This document shows, piece after piece, positions 1 through 11,241 of a stretch of DNA of 64,000 bases. The DNA comes from Hydractinia symbiolongicarpus (taxonomy: Eukaryota > Cnidaria > Hydrozoa > Anthoathecata > Hydractiniidae), in NCBI RefSeq assembly GCF_029227915.1, contig NC_079881.1, forward strand, positions 30,357,501 to 30,421,500, read 5' to 3'. The translations under genes were made by a program, and so were the position numbers. How positions within the stretch are numbered: the stretch's first letter is position 1; each line of letters begins with the position of its first letter. The notes under the pieces are model-generated. The model saw nothing but the letters and a program-made list of their open reading frames with translations, did no database searches and was not told the DNA's origin.

Positions 1-302
1 TCAAAAGTATACAAAGAAAGTACCCAGGGAGTAAACTCATTTCCCCAACGATTTTTTAAATTATTATTTTACCACTAAAACCAATGAGACTTGTAGTTTT
101 TAAAAATGTTTTTATTTTTGATGAGACGCTGAATAAAAGGAGTTTAATCGCCGGCAAACGAAAACCCGCCATTTCCCGTAAACCCCGGACTCGGCCCGTA
201 TAGTTAAAAGTATACAAAGAAAGTACCCAGGGAGTAAACTCATTTCCCGAACGATTTTTTAAATTATTTTTTCACCACTAAAACGCATGAGACTTGTAGT
301 TT

Positions 303-324
303 TCAAAAATGTTTTCATTTTTGA
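303..324. other. Perfect 9-bp inverted repeat, 4-nt loop (representative)
   Basis: TCAAAAATG (303-311), TTTT loop (312-315), CATTTTTGA (316-324). The same dyad sits near monomer positions 18-39 in most monomers. CAAACTTG monomers keep seven of nine pairs, TTAAAAATG monomers eight of nine, and CATTTTTAATG monomers lose the second pair. Confidence 0.9.
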
Positions 325-400
325 TGAGACGCTGAATAAAAGAAGTTTAATCGCCGGCAAACGAAAACCCGCGATTTCCCGTAAACCCCGGACTCGGCCC

Positions 401-418
401 GTATAGTCAAAAGTATAC
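401..418. other. GTATA / TATAC dyad (representative)
   Basis: GTATA (401-405) and TATAC (414-418) flank an 8-nt spacer, GTCAAAAG. The right arm also forms the palindrome GTATAC (413-418), present in most monomers and lost in GTATATAAA monomers. Confidence 0.8.
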
Positions 419-1178
419 AAAGAAAGTACCCAGGGAGTAAACTCATTTCCCGAACGCTTTTCTAAATTATTTTTTCACGACTAAAACGCATGAGACTTGC
501 AGTTTTCAAAAATGTTTTCATTTTTGATGAGACGCTGAATAAAAGATGTTAAATCGCCGGCAAACGAAAACCCGCGATTTCCCGTAAATCCCGGACTCGG
601 CCCGTATAGTCAAAAGTATACAAAGAAAGTACCCAGGGAGTAAACTCATTTCCCGAACGATTTTTTAAATTATTTTTTCACCACTAAAACGCATGAGACT
701 TGTAGTTTTCAAAAATGTTTTCATTTTTGATGAGACGCTTAATGAAAGAGGTTTAATCGCCGGCAAACGAAAACCAGCGATTTCCCCTAAATCCCGGGCT
801 TGGCCCGTGTAGTCGAATGTATACAAAGAAAGTAACCAGGGAGTAAACTTATTTCCCGAACGATTTTTTAAATTTTTTTTCACCACTAAAACGCATGAGA
901 CTTGTAGTTTTCAAAAATGTTTTCATTTTTGATGAGACGCTTAATGAAAGAGGTTTAATCGCCGGCAAACGAAAACCAGCGATTTCCCCTAAATCCCGGG
1001 CTTGGCCCGTATAGTCAACAGTATACAAAGAAAGTACCCAGGGAGTAAACTCATTTCCCGAACGATTGATTAAATTATTTTTTCACCACTAAAACGCATG
1101 AGACTTGTAGTTTTCAAAAATGTTTTCATTTTTAATGAGACGCTTAATGAAAGAGGTTTAATCGCCGGCAAACGAAAA

Positions 1179-1210
1179 CCCGGGATTTCCCGTAAATCCC
1201 GGCTTGTCCC
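1179..1210 (-). other. Four-GGG-tract motif on - strand (possible G-quadruplex)
   Basis: On the + strand CCC occurs at 1,179-1,181, 1,189-1,191, 1,198-1,200 and 1,208-1,210, so spacers are 7, 6 and 7 nt. This meets the usual G3N1-7 rule on the - strand. Most monomers have spacers 7, 6 and 8 and narrowly miss it; monomers with CCCGGCTTGTCCC fit. Folding is inferred, not shown. Confidence 0.5.
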
Positions 1211-1216
1211 GTATAG

Positions 1217-2432
1217 TCAAAAGTATACAAAGAAAGTACCCAGGGAGTAAACTCATTTCCCCAACGATTTTTTAAATTATTATTTTACCACTAAAACCCA
1301 TGAGACTTGTAGTTTTTAAAAATGTTTTTATTTTTGATGAGACGCTGAATAAAAGGAGTTTAATCGCCGGCAAACGAAAACCCGCCATTTCCTGTAAACC
1401 CCGGACTCGGCCCGTATAGTTAAAAGTATACAAAGAAAGTACCCAGGGAGTAAACTCATTTCCCGAACGATTTTTTAAATTATTTTTTCACCACTAAAAC
1501 GCATGAGACTTGTAGTTTTCAAAAATGTTTTCATTTTTGATGAGACGCTGAATAAAAGAAGTTTAATCGCCGGCAAACGAAAACCCGCGATTTCCCGTAA
1601 ACCCCGGACTCGGCCCGTATAGTCAAAAGTATACAAAGAAAGTACCCAGGGAGTAAACTCATTTCCCGAACGCTTTTCTAAATTATTTTTTCACGACTAA
1701 AACGCATGAGACTTGTAGTTTTCAAAAATGTTTTCATTTTTGATGAGACGCTGAATAAAAGATGTTAAATCGCCGGCAAACGAAAACCCGCGATTTCCCG
1801 TAAATCCCGGACTCGGCCCGTATAGTCAAAAGTATACAAAGAAAGTACCCAGGGAGTAAACTCATTTCCCGAACGATTTTTTAAATTATTTTTTCACCAC
1901 TAAAACGCATGAGACTTGTAGTTTTCAAAAATGTTTTCATTTTTGATGAGACGCTTAATGAAAGAGGTTTAATCGCCGGCAAACGAAAACCAGCGATTTC
2001 CCCTAAATCCCGGGCTTGGCCCGTGTAGTCGAATGTATACAAAGAAAGTAACCAGGGAGTAAACTCATTTCCCGAACGATTTTTTAAATTTTTTTTCACC
2101 ACTAAAACGCATGAGACTTGTAGTTTTCAAAAATGTTTTCATTTTTGATGAGACGCTTAATGAAAGAGGTTTAATCGCCGGCAAACGAAAACCAGCGATT
2201 TCCCCTAAATCCCGGGCTTGGCCCGTATAGTCAACAGTATACAAAGAAAGTACCCAGGGAGTAAACTCATTTCCCGAACGATTGATTAAATTATTTTTTC
2301 ACCACTAAAACGCATGAGACTTGTAGTTTTCAAAAATGTTTTCATTTTTAATGAGACGCTTAATGAAAGAGGTTTAATCGCCGGCAAACGAAAACCCGGG
2401 ATTTCCCGTAAATCCCGGCTTGTCCCGTATAG
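1217..2432 (+). repeat. 6-mer HOR, 1,216 bp, copy 2
   Basis: Repeats 1-1,216 with only scattered differences, for example CTTGCAG near 500 against CTTGTAG near 1,716, and AAACTT at 850 against AAACTC here. Confidence 0.88.
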
Positions 2433-2690
2433 TCAAAAGTATACAAAGAAAGTACCCAGGGAGTAAACTCATTTCCCCAACGATTTTCTAAATTATTTTT
2501 TCACGACTAAAACGCATGAGACTTGTAGTTTTCAAAAATGTTTTCATTTTTGATGAGACGCTGAATAAAAGATGTTAAATCGCCGGCAAACGAAAACCCG
2601 CGATTTCCCGTAAATCCCGGACTCGGCCCGTATAGTCAAAAGTATACAAAGAAAGTACCCAGGGAGTAAACTCATTTCCCGAACGATTTT
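2433..2690 (+). repeat. Shortened 6-mer junction
   Basis: Starts like monomer 1 of the 6-mer (CCCCAACG) but switches within the same monomer to the TTTTCTAAATT and CACGACT sequence of monomer 3. This removes two monomers and gives an 810-bp spacing (1,881 to 2,691) instead of 1,216. It is a clean homologous-exchange junction. Confidence 0.75.
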
Positions 2691-3906
2691 TTAAATTATT
2701 TTTTCACCACTAAAACGCATGAGACTTGTAGTTTTCAAAAATGTTTTCATTTTTGATGAGACGCTTAATGAAAGAGGTTTAATCGCCGGCAAACGAAAAC
2801 CAGCGATTTCCCCTAAATCCCGGGCTTGGCCCGTGTAGTCGAATGTATACAAAGAAAGTAACCAGGGAGTAAACTCATTTCCCGAACGATTTTTTAAATT
2901 TTTTTTCACCACTAAAACGCATGAGACTTGTAGTTTTCAAAAATGTTTTCATTTTTGATGAGACGCTTAATGAAAGAGGTTTAATCGCCGGCAAACAAAA
3001 ACCCGCGATTTCCCGTAAATCCCGGGCTTGGCCCGTATAGTCAAAAGTATACAAAGAAAGTACCCAGGGAGTAAACTCATTTCCCGAACGATTTTTTAAA
3101 TTATTTTTTCACCACTAAAACGCATAAGACTTGTAGTTTTCAAAAATGTTTTCATTTTTGATGAGACGCTGAATAAAAGAAGTTTAATCGCCGGCAAACG
3201 AAAACCCGCGATTTCCCGTAAATCCCGGACTCGGCCCGTATAGTCAATAGTATACAAAGAAAGTACCCAGGGAGTAAACTCATTTCCCGAACGATTTTTT
3301 AAATTATTTTTTCACCACTAAAACGCATGAGACTTGTAGTTTTCAAAAATGTTTTCATTTTTGATGAGACGCTTAATGAAAGAGGTTTAATCGCCGGCAA
3401 ACGAAAACCAGCGATTTCCCCTAAATCCCGGGCTTGGCCCGTGTAGTCGAATGTATACAAAGAAAGTAACCAGGGAGTAAACTCATTTCCCGAACGATTT
3501 TTTAAATTTTTTTTCACCACTAAAACGCATGAGACTTGTAGTTTTCAAAAATGTTTTCATTTTTGATGAGACGCTTAATGAAAGAGGTTTAATCGCCGGC
3601 AAACAAAAACCCGCGATTTCCCGTAAATCCCGGGCTTGGCCCGTATAGTCAAAAGTATACAAAGAAAGTACCCAGGGAGTAAACTCATTTCCCGAACGAT
3701 TTTTTAAATTATTTTTTCACCACTAAAACGCATAAGACTTGTAGTTTTCAAAAATGTTTTCATTTTTGATGAGACGCTGAATAAAAGAAGTTTAATCGCC
3801 GGCAAACGAAAACCCGCGATTTCCCGTAAATCCCGGACTCGGCCCGTATAGTCAATAGTATACAAAGAAAGTACCCAGGGAGTAAACTCATTTCCCGAAC
3901 GATTTT
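2691..3906 (+). repeat. 3-mer HOR, 608 bp, two copies
   Basis: The CAGCGATTTCCCC / GTGTAGTCG monomer recurs at 2,691, 3,299 and 3,907, a spacing of 608 bp (3 x 203 minus 1). The two intervening monomers carry AAACAAAAACCC and CATAAGAC followed by GTCAATAG. The third unit (3,907 on) departs at about 4,110 into GATTGATTAAA sequence. The second macro-copy has this unit only once before departing. Confidence 0.8.
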
Positions 3907-4218
3907 TTAAATTATTTTTTCACCACTAAAACGCATGAGACTTGTAGTTTTCAAAAATGTTTTCATTTTTGATGAGACGCTTAATGAAAGAGGTTTAATC
4001 GCCGGCAAACGAAAACCAGCGATTTCCCCTAAATCCCGGGCTTGGCCCGTGTAGTCGAATGTATACAAAAAAAGTAACCAGGGAGTAAACTCATTTCCCG
4101 AACGATTGATTAAATTATTTTTTCACCACTAAAACGCATGAGACTTGTAGTTTTCAAAAATGTTTTCATTTTTAATGAGACGCTTAATGAAAGAGGTTTA
4201 ATCGCCGGCAAACGAAAA

Positions 4219-4243
4219 CCCGGGATTTCCCGTAAATCCCGGG
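4219..4243. other. 8-bp GC-rich inverted repeat, 9-nt spacer (representative)
   Basis: CCCGGGAT (4,219-4,226) and ATCCCGGG (4,236-4,243) are perfect complements around TTCCCGTAA. The common monomer form with CCCGCGAT has one mismatch. Confidence 0.85.
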
Positions 4244-6499
4244 CTTGTCCCGTATAGTCCAATGTATACAAAGAAAGTACCCTGTGAGTTAACTCATTTC
4301 CAGGACGATTTTTTAAATTATCTTTTCACCACTAAATCGCATGAGACTTGTAGTTTTCAAAAATGTTTTCATTTTTGATGAGACGTTGAATAAAAGAAGT
4401 TTAATCGCCGGCAAACGAAAACCTGCGATTTCCCGTAAATCCCAGACTCGGTCCGTATAGTCAAAATTATACAAAGAAAGTACCCAGGGAGAAAACTCAT
4501 TTCCCGAACGATTTTTTAAATTATTATTTCACCACTGAAGCCCATGAGACTTGTAGTTTTTAAAAATGTTTTCATTTTTGATGAGACGCTTAATGAAAGA
4601 GGTTTAATCGCCGGCAAACGAAAACCCGCGATTTCCCGCAAATCCCGGGCTTGGCCCGTATAGTCGAATGTATACAAAGAAAGTACCCTGTGAGTAAACT
4701 CATTTCCAGAACGATTATTTAAATTATTTTTTCACCACTAAAACGCATAAGACTTGTAGTTTTCAAAAATGTTTTCATTTTTGATGAGACGCTGAATAAA
4801 AGAAGTTTAATCGCCGGCAAACGAAAACCCGCGATTTCCCGTAAATCCCGGGCTTGGCCCGTATAGTCAAAAGTATACAAAGAAAGTACCCAGGGAGTAA
4901 ACTCATTTCCCGAACGATTTTTTAAATTATTTTTTCACCACTAAAACGCATGAGACTTGTAGTTTTTAAACTTGTTTTCATTTTTAATGAGACGCCTAAG
5001 GAAAGAGGTTTAATCGCCGGCAAACGAAAACCCGCGATTTCCCGTAAATCCCGGGCTTGGCCCGTATAGTTGAATGTATATAAACAAAGTACCCAAGGAG
5101 TAAACTGATTTCCGGAACGATTTTTCAAATTATTTTTGCACCACTAGAACGAATAAGACTTGTAGTTTTCAAAAATGTTTTCATTTTTAATGAGACGCTG
5201 AATAAAAGAAGTTTAATCGCCGGCAAACGAAAACCTGCGATTTCCCGTAAATCCCAGACTCGGCCCGTATAGTCAAAAGTATACAAAGAAAGTACCCAGT
5301 GAGTAAACTCATTTCCCGAACGATTTTTTAAATTATTTTTTCACCACTAAAACGCATGAGACTTGTAGTTTTCAAAAATGTTTTCATTTTTGATGAGACG
5401 CTTAATGAAAGAGGTTTAATCGCCGGCAAACGAAAACCAGCGATTTCCCCTAAATCCCGGGCTTGGCCCGTGTAGTCGAATGTATACAAAGAAAGTAACC
5501 AGGGAGTAAACTCATTTCCCGAACGATTTTTTAAATTTTTTTTCACTACTAAAACGCATGAGACTTGTAGTTTTCAAAAATGTTCTCATTTTTTATGAGA
5601 CGCTTAATGAAAGAGGTTTAATCGCCGGCAAACGAAAACCCGGGATTTCCCGTAAATCCCGGGCTTGTCCCATATAGTCCAATGTATACAAAGAAAGTAC
5701 CCTGTGAGTTAACTCATTTCCAGGACGATTTTTTAAATTATCTTTTCACCACTAAATCGCATGAGACTTGTAGTTTTCAAAAATGTTTTCATTTTTGATG
5801 AGACGTTGAATAAAAGAAGTTTAATCGCCGGCAAACGAAAACCTGCGATTTCCCGTAAATCCCAGACTCGGCCCGTATAGTCAAAAGTATACAAAGAAAG
5901 TACCCACGGAGAAAACTCATTTCCCGAACGATTTTTTAAATTATTATTTCACCACTAAAGCCCATGAGACTTCTAGTTTTTAAAAATGTTTTCATTTTTG
6001 ATGAGACGCTTAATGAAAGAGGTTTAATCGCCGGCAAACGAAAACCCGCGATTTCCCGCAAATCCCGGGCTTGGCCCGTATAGTCGAATGTATACAAAGA
6101 AAGTACCCTGTGAGTAAACTCATTTCCAGAACGATTATTTGAATTATTTTTTCACCACTAAAACGCATAAGACTTTTAGTTTTCAAAAATGTTTTCATTT
6201 TTGATGAGACGCTGAATAAAAGAAGTTTAATCGCCGGCAAACGAAAACCCGCGATTTCCCGTAAATTCCGGGCTTGGCCCGTATAGTCAAAAGTATACAA
6301 AGAAAGTACCCAGGGAGTAAACTCATTTCCCGAACGATTTTTTAAATTATTTTTTTTTCACCACTAAAACGCATGAGACTTGTAGTTTTTAAACTTGTTT
6401 TCATTTTTGATGAGACGCTGAATAAAAGAAGTTTAATCGCCGGCAAACGAAAACCCGCGATTTCCCGTAAATCCGGGGCTTGGCCCGTATAGTTGAATG

Positions 6500-6508
6500 T
6501 ATATAAAG
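6500..6508 (+). promoter_or_regulatory. TATA-box-like TATATAAAG in a monomer variant (representative)
   Basis: GTTGAATGTATATAAAG monomers match the Pol II TATA consensus TATAWAW, while the commoner GTATACAAAG monomers do not. The variant recurs from about 5 kb to 50.5 kb. Promoter activity is speculative; no initiator or other element was identified. Confidence 0.25.
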
Positions 6509-9500
6509 AAAGTACCCAAAGAGTAAACTGATTTCCGGAACGATTTTTCAAATTATTTCTGCACCACTAGAACGAATAAGACTTGTAGTTTTCAAAAATG
6601 TTTTCATTTTTAATGAGACGCTTAATGAAAGAGGTTTAATCGCCGGCAAACGAAAACCCGCGATTTCCCGTAAATCCCGGGCTTGGCCCGTATAGTTGAA
6701 TGTATATAAACAAAGTACCCAAGGAGTAAACTGATTTCTGGAACGATTTTTCAAATTATTTCTGCCCCACTAGAACGAATGAGACTTGTAGTTTTCAAAA
6801 ATGTTTTCATTTTTAATGAGACGCTTAATGAAAGAGGTTTAATCGCCGGCAAACGAAAACCCGCGATTTCCCGTAAATCCCGGGCTTGTCCCGTATAGTC
6901 GAATGTATACAAAGAAAGTACCCTGTGAGTAAACTCATTTCCAGAAGGATTTTTTAAATTATCTTTTCACCACTAAATCGCATGAGACTTGTAGTTTTCA
7001 AAAATGTTTTCATTTTTGATGAGACGCTGAATAAAAGAAGTTTAATCGCCGGCAAACGAAAACCTGCGATTTCCCGTAAATCCCAGACTCGGCCCGTATA
7101 GTCAAAAGTATACAAAGAAAGTACCCAGGGAGTAAACTCATTTCCCGAACGATTTTTTAAATTATTTTTTCACCACTAAAACGCATGAGACTTGTAGTTT
7201 TCAAAAATGTTTTCATTTTTGATGAGACGCTTAATGAAAGAGGTTTAATCGCCGGCAAACGAAAACCAGCGATTTCCCCTAAATCCCGGGCTTGGCCCGT
7301 GTAGTCGAATGTATACAAAGAAAGTAACCAGGGAGTAAACTCATTTCCCGAACGATTTTTTAAATTTTTTTTCACTACTAAAACGCATGAGACTTGTAGT
7401 TTTCAAAAATGTTTTCATTTTTGATGAGACGTTTAATGAAAGAGGTTTAATAGCCGGCAAACAAAAACCCGCGATTTCCCGTAAATCCCGGGCTTGGCCC
7501 GTATAGTCAAAAGTATACAAAGAAAGTACCCAGGGAGTAAACTCATTTCCCGAAAGATTTTTTAAATTATTTTTTCACCACTAAAACGCATAAGACTTGT
7601 AGTTTTAAAAAATGTTTTCATTTTTGATGAGACGCTGAATAAAAGAAGTTTAATCGCCGGCAAACGAAAACCTGCGATTTCCCGTAAATCCCGGACTCAG
7701 CCCGTATAGTCGAATGTATACAAAGAAAGTACCTTGTGAGAAAACTCATTTCCAGAACGATTTTTTAAATTATTATTTCACCACTAAAGCCCATAAGACT
7801 TGTAGTTTTTAAAAATGTTTTCATTTTTGATGAGACGCTGAATAAAAGGAGTTTAATCGCCGGCAAACGAAAACCCGCCATTTCCCGTAAACCCCGGACT
7901 CGGCCCGTATAGTCAAAAGTATACAAAGAAAGTACCCAGGGAGTAAACTCATTTCCCGAACGATTTTTTAAATTATTTTTTCACCACTAAAACGCATGAG
8001 ACTTGTAGTTTTCAAAATTGTTTTCATTTTTGATGAGACGCTGAATAAAAGAAGTTTAATCGCCGGCAAACGAAAACCTGCGATTGCCCGTAAATCCCAG
8101 ACTCGGCCCGTATAGTCAAAAGTATACAAAGAAAGTACCCAGGGAGTAAACTCCTTTCCCGAACGATTTTTTAAATTATTTTTTCAGCACAAAAACGCAT
8201 GAGACTTGTAGTTTTTAAACTTGTTTTCATTTTTGATGAGACGCTGATTAAAAGAAGTTTAATCGCCGGCAAACGAAAACCCGCGATTTCCCGTAAATCC
8301 GGGGCTTGGCCCGTATAGTTGAATGTATATAAAGAAAGTACCCAAAGAGTAAACTGATTTCCGGAACGATTTTTCAAATTATTTCTGCACCACTAGAACG
8401 AATAAGACTTGTAGTTTTCAAAAATGTTTTCATTTTTAATGAGACGCTTAATGAAAGAGGTTTAATCGCCGGCAAACGAAAACCCGCGATTTCCCGTAAA
8501 TCCCGGGCTTGGCCCGTATAGTTGAATGTATATAAACAAAGTACCCAAGGAGTAAACTGATTTCTGGAACGATTTTTCAAATTATTTCTGCCCCACTAGA
8601 ACGAATGAGACTTGTAGTTTTCAAAAATGTTTTCATTTTTAATGAGACGCTTAATGAAAGAGGTTTAATCACCGGCAAACGAAAACCCGCGATTTCCCGT
8701 AAATCCCGGGCTTGTCCCGTATAGTCGAATGTATACAAAGAAAGTACCCTGTGAGTAAACTCATTTCCAGAAGGATTTTTTAAATTATCTTTTCACCACT
8801 AAATCGCATGAGACTTGTAGTTTTCAAAAATGTTTTCATTTTTGATGAGACGCTTAATGAAAGAGGTTTAATCGCCGGCAAACGAAAACCAGCGATTTCC
8901 CCTAAATCCCGGGCTTGGCCCGTGTAGTCGAATGTATACAAAGAAAGTAACCAGGGAGTAAACTCATTTCCCGAACGATTTTTTAAATTTTTTTTCACTA
9001 CTAAAACGCATGAGACTTGTAGTTTTCAAAAATGTTTTCATTTTTGATGAGACGCTTAATGAAAGAGGTTTAATCGCCGGCAAACAAAAACCCGCGATTT
9101 CCCGTAAATCCCGGGCTTGGCCCGTATAGTCAAAAGTATACAAAGAAAGTACCCAGGGAGTAAACTCATTTCCCGAACGATTTTTTAAATTATTTTTTCA
9201 CCACTAAAACGCATAAGACTTGTAGTTTTAAAAAATGTTTTCATTTTTGATGAGACGCTGAATAAAAGAAGTTTAATCGCCGTCAAACAAAAACCCGCGA
9301 TTTCCCGTAAATCTCGGGCTTGGCCCGTATAGTCAAAAGTATAAAAAGAAAGTACCCAGGGAGTAAACTCATTTCCCGAACGATTGATTAAATTATTTTT
9401 TCACCACTAAAACGCATGAGACTTGTAGTTTTCAAAAATGTTTTCTTATTTAATGAGACGCTTAATGAAAGAGGTTTAATCGCCGGCAAACGAAAACCCG

Positions 9501-11241
9501 GGATTTCCCGTAAATCCCGGGCTTGTCCCGTATAGTCCAATGTATACAAAGAAAGTACCCTGTGAGTTAACTCATTTCCAGGACGATTTTTTAAATTATC
9601 TTTTCACCACTAAATCGCATGAGACTTGTAGTTTTCAAAAATGTTTTCATTTTTGATGAGACGTTGAATAAAAGAAGTTTAATCGCCGGCAAACGAAAAC
9701 CTGCGATTTCCCGTAAATCCCAGACTCGGCCCGTATAGTCAAAAGTATACAAAGAAAGTACCCAGGGAGAAAACTCATTTCCCGAACGATTTTTTAAATT
9801 ATTTTTTCACCACTAAAACGCATGAGACTTGTAGTTTTTAAACTTGTATTCATTTTTGATGAGACGCTGAATAAAAGAAGTTTAATCGCCGGCAAACGAA
9901 AACCCGCGATTTCCCGTAAATGCGGGGCTTGGCCCGTATAGTTGAATGTATATAAAGAAAGTACCCAAAGAGTAAACTGATTTCCGGAACGATTTTTCAA
10001 ATTATTTCTGCACCACTAGAACGAATAAGACTTGTAGTTTTCAAAAATGTTTTCATTTTTAATGAGACGCTTAATGAAAGAGGTTTAATCGCCGGCAAAC
10101 GAAAACCCGCGATTTCCCGTAAATCCCGGGCTTGTCCCGTATAGTCGAATGTATACAAAGAAAGTACCCTGTGAGTAAACTCATTTCCAGAAGGATTTTT
10201 TAAATTATCTTTTCACCACTAAATCGCATGAGACTTGTAGTTTTCAAAAATGTTTTCATTTTTGATGAGACGCTGAATAAAAGAAGTTTATTCGCCGGCA
10301 AATGAAAACCTGCGATTTCCCGTAAATCCCAGACTCGGCCCGTATAGTCAAAAGTATACAAAGAAAGTACCCAGGGAGTAAACTCATTTCCCCAACGATT
10401 TTATAAATTATTATTTCACCACTAAAGCCCATGAGACTTGTAGTTTTTAAAAATGTTTTCATTTTTGATGAGACGCCTAATGAAAGAGGTTTAATCGCCG
10501 GCAAACGAAAACCCGCGATTTCCCGCAAATCCCGGGCTTGGCCCATATAGTCGAATGTGTACAAAGAAAGTACCCTGTGAGTAAACTCATTTCCAGAACG
10601 ATTTTTTAAATTATTTTTTCATCACTAAAACGCATAAGACTTGTAGTTTTCAAAAATGTTTTCATTTTTGATGAGACGCTAAATAAAAGAAGTTTAATCG
10701 CCGGCAAACGAAAAGCCCGCGATTTCCCGTAAATCCCGGGCTTGGCCCGTATAGTCAAAAGTATACAAAGAAAGTACCCAGGGAGTAAACTCATTTCCCG
10801 AACGATTTTTTAAATTATTTTTTCACCACTAAAACGCAAGAGACTTGTAGTTTTTAAACTTGTTTTCATTTTTGATGAGAAGCTGAATAAAAGAAGTTTA
10901 ATCGCCGGCAAACGAAAACCCGCGATTTCCCGTAAATCCCGGCTTGGCCCGTATAGTTGAATGTATATAAAGAAAGTACCCAAGGAGTAAACTGATTTTC
11001 GGAACGAGTTTTCAAATTATTTCTGTACCACTAGAACGAATGAGACTTGTAGTTTTCAAAAGTGTTTTCATTTTTAATGAGACGCTTAATGAAAGAGGTT
11101 TAATCGCCGGCAAACGAAAACCCGCGATTTCCCGTAAATCCCGGGCTTGTCCCGTATAGTCGAATGTATACAAAGAAAGTACCCTGTGAGTAAACTCATT
11201 TCCAGAACGATTTTTTAAATTATCTTTTCACCACTAAATCG

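Larger units (their letters stand above)
1..1216 (+). repeat. 6-mer HOR, 1,216 bp, copy 1
   Basis: Six monomers (6 x 203 minus 2 bp) whose variant order repeats at 1,217. Markers in order are a CCCCAACG monomer with TTTTTATTTTTGA, a monomer with CCCGCG and AAACCCC, a CACGACT monomer with GATGTTAAATC, a CAGCGATTTCCCC monomer followed by GTGTAGTCG, another CAGCG monomer, and a GATTGATTAAA monomer ending CCCGGCTTGTCCC. Shortened poly-T and CCGGCTTG variants account for the missing 2 bp. Confidence 0.88.
4111..11241 (+). repeat. 8/9-mer zone of macro-copy 1
   Basis: Variant monomers recur at 1,826-1,829 bp (5,328 to 7,157; 6,342 to 8,171; 6,548 to 8,374), about nine monomers. They then recur at 1,623 bp (7,157 to 8,780; 8,171 to 9,794), eight monomers minus 1 bp. 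Variants typical of the zone are CTGCACCACTAGAACGAAT, GTTGAATGTATATAAA, CCCTGTGAG and AAATCGCATGAG. A run of eight T occurs at about 6,351-6,358. No gene or foreign element is present. Confidence 0.75.

Noticed and set aside
160-180. CENP-B box in the monomer
   Set aside because: The best - strand candidate (within GTTCGGGAAATGAGT) matches only about six of nine core bases of the TTCG-N4-A-N2-CGGG pattern and lacks the CGGG half. The CG-rich core gave no better match.
665-886. Recurrent 60-106 codon open frames on the - strand beginning MKNRSGN or MVKKNLKNRSGN
   Set aside because: They are by-products of the repeat. One frame happens to stay open for about one monomer; 203 is not a multiple of 3, so the frame shifts each repeat and is closed by the next. 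No ribosome site, signal or known domain, and copies differ by frameshifts and stops without constraint.
6351-6358. T-run near 6,351 as a terminator
   Set aside because: It is a 2-bp length variant of the A/T tract present in every monomer and is duplicated at 18,551; nothing upstream indicates a transcript.
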